From Pseudomonadota bacterium (GTDB taxonomy: Bacteria > Pseudomonadota > Gammaproteobacteria > Burkholderiales > Burkholderiaceae_B), in NCBI GenBank assembly GCA_023439305.1, contig JAEXOO010000032.1, positions 124,001 through 188,000 of the forward strand: a stretch of DNA of 64,000 nt. Reading direction: 5' to 3'. Below the pieces are notes generated by a model that was not told the DNA's origin, ran no database searches, and saw only the letters and a list, made by a program, of their open reading frames with translations. Shown one piece after another: positions 46,120 through 53,696 of the stretch. Each line of letters starts with the position of its first letter. Position 1 is the stretch's first letter. Made by a program: the position numbers and the translations under genes.

Positions 46120-47031
46120 CTAGAATGGAATATCTCCCTCAAGACTATTTGCAAGATCTACTAGATAAATTATCTGTGATGCGCAAACAGCTAGAACGTA
46201 CTCGGCGACTTCGGCAGAAACCCTCCCTCCTGTCGTCGCTCCATGAGCTACGCCTTCAGCTCCATTTCGGAATGCGTAGATGCCAGTGAGCGTCTGTGTG
46301 AGAGCCTTCGGAACTGACACAAGCTTCGTTGTTCCGAACCATTTGATCAAATCCCCCAGCGTTGAAGCCTTGGCCATTGGAAAGAGCATCTTGCCGGTTG
46401 CCTCAACAGCACACACTGCTTCTTTAACTGTGTTCTCGAAATCCGGCTTGGTGGGATGCCGGAAGAACTGTAGTGCCTTCTCGAAATGCTGCCGTGCACT
46501 TATCAATTCAGTTGCACCAAGGACGACCTGAGATTTTGATGTGAGCTCTACGGTATTTTTTCGGCCACGCCGCCGTACCGCTCCGTCAGTGAACTCGTAT
46601 GCGAGCGATTCCTCAAGAAAAAGTCGCTGAAGTTCAGCGGCGATGTAGGCTTGTGAATCGGAACGGGAAATCTCCTCAGTGTAATTACCGTAGTTGTCCT
46701 CCCATCCGACCTGATTTGGGAGTTGAGAGTAAAGCCGTTCGCAAAAGTCATAGGCTTTTTGCCACTGCAGAGTTTCCAGCGCATAAGTAGCGTTGACCTT
46801 CGCCTGCTCAAGGCTAGAAATCGATGAGGTGTCATACGACACCAGCTCAAACCGACCGATGCGGTGAAGTTCTCGGGCAATTACCACCCAGTCGGCCACG
46901 TATCTTCGTTCAATAAGGTCAGCCAGCAGATGAAGTAGGCCAGCCCTACCTGTATCGGGAAAGTCAGCGTCAATTTGCCGATGCGGTCCCTTCGTGCGCG
47001 CGGAGAAAGGTATCGATGGGGTGGTGGTCAT
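46120..47031 (-). CDS. AbiJ/HEPN-like protein, possible phage-defence effector
   Basis: This 303-residue soluble protein is in AT-rich DNA. The C-terminal half (HFEKALQFFRHPTKPDFENTVKEA-type helix, then VEATGKML, TLGDLIKWFGTTK, ALTQTLTGIYAFRNGAEGVAHG and a hydrophobic last helix) follows the order seen in AbiJ-type abortive-infection proteins with HEPN-like C-termini. The N-terminal segment FSARTKG and the helical part that follows also fit that class loosely. The R-x7-H in FRNGAEGVAHG is longer than the usual RNase R-x4-6-H, so catalysis is unsure. No partner toxin or antitoxin is evident. Confidence 0.5.
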   Translation of the reverse strand: MTTTPSIPFSARTKGPHRQIDADFPDTGRAGLLHLLADLIERRYVADWVVIARELHRIGRFELVSYDTSSISSLEQAKVNATYALETLQWQKAYDFCERLYSQLPNQVGWEDNYGNYTEEISRSDSQAYIAAELQRLFLEESLAYEFTDGAVRRRGRKNTVELTSKSQVVLGATELISARQHFEKALQFFRHPTKPDFENTVKEAVCAVEATGKMLFPMAKASTLGDLIKWFGTTKLVSVPKALTQTLTGIYAFRNGAEGVAHGATTGGRVSAEVAEYVLAVCASQIIYLVDLANSLEGDIPF

Positions 47032-47408
47032 GTCTCAGTGGTCAAGCCGTTTGTGTGTGGATTATTAACGATTTTGTATAGAATTTTAGCAAGCAGCATG
47101 GTCGTGGGTGTAGTACGTGCCCTGTAAGATACCGTGATTCCGTTATATGACCCACTTAGCGTTGCTTTCCATGCCAAGCAATACTAGAGTCAAAATCGGC
47201 TATTGATCGGTTGGTTGTAGTCAAAGTGAGGTGACCGAAAACGACTCGAAGCAGATAGAAAAACTTTAACGTGGAATTGGGGAGTGACACGCTTTTGCAC
47301 CGTACCGTTCGACTGTAGGGTTAACCATTGAATATGGTATACGTAGTGAGCTTCGGCGGGAAAAATAGAGCTCAGCGGGCGCAGAAATATGTCCGATGCC
47401 ATGGCGGG
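47032..47408. other. Gene-free AT-rich stretch
   Basis: Only a weak reading frame (47190-47402, minus) is present, with no ribosome site or recognisable product. The left end probably holds the promoter of the minus-strand AbiJ-like gene. I see no repeat, tRNA or attachment site. Confidence 0.4.
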
Positions 47409-47861
47409 TTAGGTCTCATTTTGCGAGATGAATGCGCAGTAAGCCTCTTTCCCGACCTTGAGAGCTGCAAAGAGACAAACGGCAACAAAGCCAGAAAGCA
47501 GTGTTGCCGAAACGCCAATTGATGCGCCGAGGAACGTGGCAATGATGCCAACGATTGCAGCGGTGGACTTCTTCTGAATTTCTAGTATTTGCTTCCAGAG
47601 CGCGCGGTACTTCTTTTCGTCCGTGCACAGAAAAAGCTGCATCTCTGCGTTGACGAAATCCCAGTATTTCTTTTCAGGGCGCTGGTCGTCAATGCGTGGC
47701 GGCCTTATGGAGGCTTGCGGAGGAAGTGGTCCTCCTCGGTACATGAAGCGAGCAATTTCTTCTTTTGTTGAAGCAGCCCCCATTTCCCAAATAACAAGTG
47801 GCGTTGCCTCAAGAGTGAGATCCGTCGAATTGAGGGCAGCGAGCAAGCTTTGTGTTTCCAT
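47409..47861 (-). CDS. Hypothetical protein with two C-terminal membrane helices
   Basis: This 150-residue protein has a soluble N-terminal part of about 100 residues (including KEEIARFMYRGGPLPPQ and a Trp/Tyr-rich middle) and then two adjacent membrane helices (STAAIVGIIATFLGASIGVSATLLSGFVAVCLF region). I do not recognise a family. Its shape, soluble sensor plus 2TM, is like small membrane-disrupting effectors of defence operons. That is only shape and location; it shares strand and neighbourhood with the AbiJ-like gene, 377 bases away. Confidence 0.5.
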   Translation of the reverse strand: METQSLLAALNSTDLTLEATPLVIWEMGAASTKEEIARFMYRGGPLPPQASIRPPRIDDQRPEKKYWDFVNAEMQLFLCTDEKKYRALWKQILEIQKKSTAAIVGIIATFLGASIGVSATLLSGFVAVCLFAALKVGKEAYCAFISQNET

Positions 47862-48288
47862 AGTTTTTCAGTCAGGCCTAACTGGATTTAGCCAACAGGG
47901 AAAAATTTTTGGCGTTCATATAACGATTAATCTATCCCTAATAATGAGAGAGGGCGATCACGCGCAAACTTTTAGGTAAATCTAAAGATCTTTAAACTTA
48001 AGCTTCTAATGAGTCGTCAAAGAGAAATGATGGAATGACTACTTATAGCCGAAAACAGCCAGTCTAACAGGGCTTCGCCAAATAAATGAGTACCATGCCT
48101 AAAAACCGCTCAGACAAGAAATTTCAAATCTCCATCAGTCAAATTTTAAACCTATGTTTTTTGCCGGTACCGAATTTGGAGGTTTTTTAGAGTCAAAATA
48201 AAACGGAAAAACTCGAGGCTCAATCAAATTCGACAGCAGCCCAATTCTTTTCATGATCACGCAGATGCGATCAAACCCTTTCCCCAAA
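47862..48288. other. Gene-free AT-rich stretch before gdhA
   Basis: About 430 bases of low-GC DNA contain only short, overlapping, unsupported frames. I found no tRNA, direct repeat or integrase remnant that would mark an insertion boundary. Confidence 0.4.
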
Positions 48289-48320
48289 CAAAAAAAGACC
48301 GCCTCGTGGGCGGTCTTTTT
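48289..48320 (-). terminator. Terminator of gdhA
   Basis: AAAAAGACCGCC (48292-48303) pairs with GGCGGTCTTTTT (48309-48320) around a 5-base loop. On the minus strand it ends in a T-run, 23 bases after the gdhA stop. Confidence 0.9.
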
Positions 48321-48342
48321 ACTACTGAGCAAGGCGCAGAAC

Positions 48343-49683
48343 TTAATAAACACCTTGATGACGCATCGCAGTGGCCACTTTGACGAAGCCGGCGATATTG
48401 GCGCCATTGACGTAGTTGACGAAATCACTTTCTTGACCATAGTTCACGCAATTCTCGTGGATGTCGCGCATAATGGAGTGCAGTTTGGTGTCGACTTGTT
48501 CGCGGGTCCAGTTCAGGCGCTGGGCGTTTTGGCTCATTTCCAGGCCGGAGACGGCGACACCGCCGGCGTTGCTGGCTTTGCCGGGTGCGTACAGGATCTT
48601 GGCATGGACAAAAACGTCCACTGCTTCCAGGGTGCTGGGCATGTTGGCGCCTTCAGCCACGCAGCGTACGCCGTTCTTGACCAGCGTTTCCGCATCCGCA
48701 CGTTCCAGTTCGTTCTGGGTGGCGCAGGGCAGGGCGACATCAACCGGCACGTGCCAGGGGCGCTTGCCTTCTTCGTAACGCAGACCTTGCTGCTCGGCGT
48801 AATCCTTCACGCGGCCACGCTGCACATTCTTCACGTGCATCAGGGCGGCCAGCTTTTCAGGCGTGAAGCCTTCCATGTCCACCACGCAACCGTGGGAATC
48901 TGACACTGTCACTACTTTGGCACCCAGCTGCATGCATTTTTCGATGGCGTACTGGGCCACGTTGCCGGAACCGGAAACGGACACTGTCAGGCCTTCGATG
49001 GACTGGCCTTTGCGCTTGAGCATTTCTTCGGCGAAGTACACCGTGCCGTAGCCCGTGGCTTCAGGACGGATCAAGCTGCCGCCGAAGGTCAGGTCTTTGC
49101 CGGTGAACACGCAGGCCGCGCTGTTGGACAGTTTTTTCATCATGCCGGCCATGAAGCCGACTTCGCGGGCGCCTACGCCGATGTCGCCGGCTGGCACGTC
49201 GGTGTCAGGACCCAGGTGACGGTACAGCTCGACGATCAGGGCCTGGCAAAAGCGCATGACTTCGCCGTCGGATTTGCCTTTGGGATCAAAGTCCGAACCG
49301 CCTTTGCCGCCGCCCATGGGCAGGGTGGTCAGGGCGTTCTTGAAGGTCTGTTCAAAAGCCAGGAACTTCAGGATGGACAGGTTGACCGAGGGGTGAAAGC
49401 GCATGCCGCCCTTGAAGGGGCCGATGGCATTGCTGTGCTGGATGCGAAAGCCGCGATTGACCTGGACCTGGCCGCGGTCGTCCACCCAGGAAATACGGAA
49501 TTGGATGGCGCGTTCGGGTTCGACCAGACGTTCCAGCAGGCCGTGGTCGGCGAACTGGGGGTTCTTCTCGATGAAGGGCCACAGGCTGGACATGACTTCG
49601 CGGACGGCCTGCATGAATTCAGGCTGATGCGGGTCACGGGCTTGGACCTTGGCGAGGAACTGTTCTAATGAGGTAAGTTTCAT
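48343..49683 (-). CDS. gdhA: NADP-type glutamate dehydrogenase
   Basis: This 446-residue hexameric enzyme of the NADP-dependent class makes glutamate from 2-oxoglutarate and ammonium. It shows GPFKGGMRFHPSVNLSILKF, LPMGGGKGGSDFDPKGKS with the catalytic Lys and the P-loop-like VSGSGNVAQYAIEK of the Rossmann domain. Length is typical. It is a single gene, with its own terminator and a 144-base gap from rho. Confidence 0.97.
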   Translation of the reverse strand: MKLTSLEQFLAKVQARDPHQPEFMQAVREVMSSLWPFIEKNPQFADHGLLERLVEPERAIQFRISWVDDRGQVQVNRGFRIQHSNAIGPFKGGMRFHPSVNLSILKFLAFEQTFKNALTTLPMGGGKGGSDFDPKGKSDGEVMRFCQALIVELYRHLGPDTDVPAGDIGVGAREVGFMAGMMKKLSNSAACVFTGKDLTFGGSLIRPEATGYGTVYFAEEMLKRKGQSIEGLTVSVSGSGNVAQYAIEKCMQLGAKVVTVSDSHGCVVDMEGFTPEKLAALMHVKNVQRGRVKDYAEQQGLRYEEGKRPWHVPVDVALPCATQNELERADAETLVKNGVRCVAEGANMPSTLEAVDVFVHAKILYAPGKASNAGGVAVSGLEMSQNAQRLNWTREQVDTKLHSIMRDIHENCVNYGQESDFVNYVNGANIAGFVKVATAMRHQGVY

Positions 49684-49786
49684 TGCAAGCGAACTCTGTT
49701 TGCAAGACTGAGGGTTTGATTAGAACTCAGCTGATTAAAAGAATGGGTGCATGGGTGAATGCACCAAGCTCATACGTCCATCGCAA

Positions 49787-49813
49787 GCAAGCCTCTCGAA
49801 TGGAGAGGCTTGC
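49787..49813 (-). terminator. Hairpin after rho without a T-run
   Basis: GCAAGCCTCTC and GAGAGGCTTGC form an 11-bp perfect stem with a 5-base loop just past the rho stop. The missing T-stretch makes it a weak or Rho-assisted terminator, or an RNA 3'-end protector. Confidence 0.5.
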
Positions 49814-49827
49814 GTAGGATGTTCGAT

Positions 49828-51084
49828 TTACTTCTTCATCATGTCGAAGAACTCGGAGTTGGTCTTTGTAGCCCGGATTTTGTCCAGGATAAATTCCATG
49901 GATTCGATCTCATCCATGCCATGGATGAATTTGCGTAGCACCCAGACTTTTTGTAGAAGGTCCGGTTTGATCAGCAGCTCTTCGCGACGGGTACCTGATT
50001 TGTTCAGGTTGATGGCAGGGTAAATACGTTTTTCGGCCAGACGGCGTTCCAGATGGATTTCCGAGTTGCCGGTGCCTTTGAATTCTTCGTAGATGACTTC
50101 ATCCATGCGGCTGCCGGTTTCGATCAGCGCGGTGCCGATGATGGTCAGGGAGCCGCCTTCTTCCAGATTGCGGGCTGCGCCGAAGAAGCGCTTGGGACGC
50201 TGCAGGGCGTTGGCGTCCACGCCGCCGGTCAGGACTTTGCCGGAAGCCGGTACGACCGTGTTGTAGGCGCGGGCCAGACGGGTGATGGAGTCCAGCAGGA
50301 TCACCACGTCTTTTTTCAGCTCGACCAGACGCTTGGCTTTTTCGATGACCATTTCGGCCACCTGGACGTGGCGCGTGGCCGGCTCGTCAAAGGTCGAGGC
50401 CACCACTTCGCCGCGCACGGTGCGTTGCATTTCGGTCACTTCCTCGGGGCGCTCGTCCACCAGCAGGACGATCATGGTGGCCTCGGGGTAGTTGGTCGTG
50501 ATGGCGTGGGCCATGTGCTGCATCATCACGGTCTTGCCCGACTTGGGGCTGGCCACGATCAGGGCGCGCTGGCCTTTGCCGATGGGGGCGAAGATGTCCA
50601 GGATGCGTCCGGTGATGTTTTCTTCGCTCTTGATGTCGCGTTCCAGCCGCATGGGCTGGTCCGGGTGCAAGGGCGTGAGGTTCTCAAACATGATGCGATG
50701 CTTGATGGCCTCGGGCTGCATGCCATTGACCTTGTCCACCTTGACCAGGGCGAAGTAGCGCTCGCCGTCTTTGGGCGTGCGTACTTCACCTTCGATGGAG
50801 TCGCCCGTGTGCAGGTTGAAACGGCGAATCTGCGAAGGCGAGATGTAGATGTCGTCCGTGCTGGCCAGGTAGGAGGTTTCCGGCGAGCGCAGGAAACCGA
50901 AGCCGTCCGGCAATACTTCCAGCACCCCGTCTCCGAAAATCTGCTCGCCTTTCTTGGCGTGCTTTTTCATGATGGCGAACATGAGCTCTTGCTTGCGCAA
51001 GCGGTTCGCGTTGTCGATTTCCAGAGTGGCAGCCATTTCTAGCAGCTGCGAGACGTGCAGAGCTTTTAATTCGTTGAGGTGCAT
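49828..51084 (-). CDS. rho: Transcription termination factor Rho
   Basis: Rho (418 aa) is the hexameric RNA-dependent ATPase that ends transcription. The N-terminal helical domain (LHVSQLLEMAATLEI), the RNA-binding cold-shock fold (GVLEVLPDGFGFLRS) and the ATPase with Walker A SPKSGKTVMMQHM and MIVLLVDERPEEVTEM are intact. The length is within a residue of E. coli Rho. It lies 68 bases after trxA on the same strand, the common trxA-rho order. Confidence 0.98.
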   Translation of the reverse strand: MHLNELKALHVSQLLEMAATLEIDNANRLRKQELMFAIMKKHAKKGEQIFGDGVLEVLPDGFGFLRSPETSYLASTDDIYISPSQIRRFNLHTGDSIEGEVRTPKDGERYFALVKVDKVNGMQPEAIKHRIMFENLTPLHPDQPMRLERDIKSEENITGRILDIFAPIGKGQRALIVASPKSGKTVMMQHMAHAITTNYPEATMIVLLVDERPEEVTEMQRTVRGEVVASTFDEPATRHVQVAEMVIEKAKRLVELKKDVVILLDSITRLARAYNTVVPASGKVLTGGVDANALQRPKRFFGAARNLEEGGSLTIIGTALIETGSRMDEVIYEEFKGTGNSEIHLERRLAEKRIYPAINLNKSGTRREELLIKPDLLQKVWVLRKFIHGMDEIESMEFILDKIRATKTNSEFFDMMKK

Positions 51085-51152
51085 GAGAGGGGAAGGGTCT
51101 TCAGCAGCAGACCGCGGGCCAGCGGCGGGCCCGCGTGCGGTTAATCAGAGGA

Positions 51153-51479
51153 TTACAGGGAGCTGTCGAGAAACGCGCTGAGTTGCGACTTGGAAAGTGC
51201 CCCGACTTTGGTTTCGGCCACTTTGCCGTCTTTAAACAGCATGAGCGTGGGAATACCGCGAATACCGAACTTTGCCGGCGTATCGGGATTTTCATCGACA
51301 TTGAGTTTGGCAATAATAACACGGCCTTTGTACTGTTCGGCAGCTTCGTCGAGCAGGGGCGCGATCATTTTGCAGGGACCGCACCAGGCGGCCCAGTAGT
51401 CGACCAGAACAGGCAGTTCAGCTTTGAGGACGTCGCTCTCGAAGGAGGAGTCCGTAACGTGTTTGATGGAATCGCTCAT
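51153..51479 (-). CDS. trxA: Thioredoxin 1
   Basis: This 108-residue thioredoxin has active site WCGPCK and the cis-Pro loop RGIPTLMLF. I chose the ATG at 51479 (MSDSIKHVTD). An earlier in-frame start would add an 11-residue hydrophobic extension not seen in TrxA. It is upstream of rho and divergent from parE, with a 235-base control region between. Confidence 0.97.
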   Translation of the reverse strand: MSDSIKHVTDSSFESDVLKAELPVLVDYWAAWCGPCKMIAPLLDEAAEQYKGRVIIAKLNVDENPDTPAKFGIRGIPTLMLFKDGKVAETKVGALSKSQLSAFLDSSL

Positions 51480-51714
51480 GGCAAGATACAAAAAAGATGA
51501 ATGGATGACCAAAAACTATACGTGTGGCAAGGCCTGAGCACAATGTATTCTACGGTGAATTGCTACGGGCTTGTTGCCAATTTTTGACAGGATAGCATTG
51601 ACTTCGGCCCTTGGTGCCCGCACGGCGGCGGCAAGGGTGCCGACAAAGCGTTTCCCCCTTGGCCCGTCCGCTCGGTAAAATACCGCTTTTCTGATCGATC
51701 TTCCGGGAATCAAG

Positions 51715-53676
51715 TTGTCTACTACACGTTACGACGAATCCTCCATTCGGGTGCTCAAAGGACTGGAACCGGTCCGCCAGCGCCCGGGCATGTACACCCG
51801 CACCGACAATCCGCTGCATATTCTGCAGGAAGTTATAGATAACGCCGCCGACGAGGCGCTGGCAGGCTTTGCCCGAACCCTGACCGTGACGGTGCTGGAA
51901 GATGGCGGTATTGAAGTCGAAGACGACGGACGCGGGATTCCGGTCGGCCTGCATCCGGACGAGCATGCGCCAGTCGTGGAGCTGGTCTTCACGCGCCTGC
52001 ACGCCGGGGGCAAGTTCGACAAGGCTGATGGCGGCGCCTACGCGTTTTCGGGCGGCCTGCACGGCGTGGGGGTGTCCGTCACCAATGCCTTGTCCAGCCG
52101 GCTAGAAGTGCTGGTCTGGCGCGACGCCCAGGCGCACGAAATCGTGTTCGCGGGCGGCGAAGTCGATCAGCCACTGACGGTGGTCGGCAGCGTGGGCAAG
52201 CGCAAGTCGGGCACCCGGGTCCGTTTGTGGCCGGATCCCCAGTATTTCGATTCCGCCCAGATACCGCTGGGCCAGTTGGCCCACATCTTGCGCAGCAAGG
52301 CGGTCTTGCTGGGCGGGGTTACCGTGCTGCTGGTCAATCAGAAAACCGGCCAGCAACAGCAATGGTGCTATCAGGACGGGCTGCGCGGCTACCTGCAGGA
52401 AGAGTTGGGCGATATTGAGCTGCTGGTGCCTTTGTTCGAAGGGCGCCAGTACGCGCCGCAGGACGATGACAATTTCTCGCCCGGTGAAGGCGCCCATTGG
52501 GTGGTGACCTGGACCCTGGATGGCAATGTCGTGCGCGAATCCTATGTCAATCTGATTCCCACCACCGCCGGAGGCACCCACGAAGCTGGGCTGCGCGACG
52601 GCCTCTATCAGGCGGTGCGCAGCTTTGCCGAATTGCACAGTCTGATCCCCAAGGGCGTGAAGCTGCTGCCCGAAGACGTATTCGCCCGTGCCAGCTTCGT
52701 GCTGTCGGCCAAGGTGCTGGACCCCCAGTTCCAGGGCCAGATCAAGGAAAAGCTGAACAGTCGCGACGCGGTACGCCTGGTGGGCGGCTATGTGCGCAAC
52801 GCGCTTGAGCTGCACTTGCATGCCCATGTGGATCAGGGCCGCAAGCTGGCCGAAGTGGCCATACGCCAGGCCCAGGCCCGCACCCGCTCGGCCCAGAAAG
52901 TGGAAAAGCGCAAGAGCTCGGGCGTCGCCGTCTTGCCGGGCAAGCTGACCGATTGCGAATCGCATGATCTGGACCGGTCCGAACTGTTCCTGGTCGAGGG
53001 CGATTCGGCCGGCGGTTCGGCCAAGATGGGCCGCGACAAAGAGTTTCAAGCCATTCTGCCGCTGCGTGGCAAGGTGCTCAATGCCTGGGAAGTGGAGCGC
53101 GATCGCTTGTTCGCCAATCAGGAAATCCATGATATTTCCGTCGCCATCGGGGTGGATCCGCACGATGCGAGCTCCGATCCCGATCTGTCGGGCCTGCGCT
53201 ACGGACGCATCTGCATTCTGTCGGATGCGGATGTGGATGGCTCCCACATCCAGGTGCTGCTGCTGACCTTGTTCTTTCGCCATTTCCCCAAACTGATCGA
53301 AGCGGGCCACGTCTATGTGGCGCGCCCTCCGTTGTTCCGAGTGGATGTGCCGGCGGCTGGCAAGCGCGCCGCGCGCAAGATTTATTGCCTGGATCAAGGT
53401 GAACTGGACGCAACGCTGGAAAAGCTGCGCAACGAATCGATCCGGATGGAGTCGCTGAGCATCAGCCGCTTCAAGGGTCTGGGCGAAATGAGCGCCGAAC
53501 AGTTGTGGGACACCACCATGAATCCGGATACCCGTCGCCTGTTGCCGGTCAGTTGGGAGGCCGACGGACTGCCTGGTACGCAGGCCATGTTCACGATGCT
53601 GATGGGCAAGGGCGAGGCGTCCCAGCGGCGCGCCTGGCTGGAAGAAAAAGGCAATCTGGCCGAAGTAGACGTTTGA
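51715..53676 (+). CDS. parE: DNA topoisomerase IV subunit B
   Basis: ParE (653 aa) is the ATPase subunit of topoisomerase IV. It has the GHKL ATP site (EVIDNAADEALAG, DDGRGIPVG, GGLHGVGVSVTNALS) and the TOPRIM domain (LFLVEGDSAGGSA, LSDADVDGSHI). The length fits ParE rather than GyrB. It begins with TTG: the conserved segment RVLKGLEPVRQRPGMY starts at residue 12 and no in-frame ATG or GTG precedes it. CCGGGAA lies 7 bases before the TTG. parC follows after 20 bases. Confidence 0.95.
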   Translation: MSTTRYDESSIRVLKGLEPVRQRPGMYTRTDNPLHILQEVIDNAADEALAGFARTLTVTVLEDGGIEVEDDGRGIPVGLHPDEHAPVVELVFTRLHAGGKFDKADGGAYAFSGGLHGVGVSVTNALSSRLEVLVWRDAQAHEIVFAGGEVDQPLTVVGSVGKRKSGTRVRLWPDPQYFDSAQIPLGQLAHILRSKAVLLGGVTVLLVNQKTGQQQQWCYQDGLRGYLQEELGDIELLVPLFEGRQYAPQDDDNFSPGEGAHWVVTWTLDGNVVRESYVNLIPTTAGGTHEAGLRDGLYQAVRSFAELHSLIPKGVKLLPEDVFARASFVLSAKVLDPQFQGQIKEKLNSRDAVRLVGGYVRNALELHLHAHVDQGRKLAEVAIRQAQARTRSAQKVEKRKSSGVAVLPGKLTDCESHDLDRSELFLVEGDSAGGSAKMGRDKEFQAILPLRGKVLNAWEVERDRLFANQEIHDISVAIGVDPHDASSDPDLSGLRYGRICILSDADVDGSHIQVLLLTLFFRHFPKLIEAGHVYVARPPLFRVDVPAAGKRAARKIYCLDQGELDATLEKLRNESIRMESLSISRFKGLGEMSAEQLWDTTMNPDTRRLLPVSWEADGLPGTQAMFTMLMGKGEASQRRAWLEEKGNLAEVDV

Positions 53677-53696
53677 GTCCGGGTAAAGAGTAATTT

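Noticed and set aside
47190..47402. 70-codon minus-strand frame in the AT-rich patch
   Set aside because: No ribosome site, no recognisable features, and such frames are expected by chance at this GC.
48135..48440. 101-codon minus-strand frame overlapping the gdhA end
   Set aside because: It crosses the gdhA terminator and overlaps gdhA coding in another frame.
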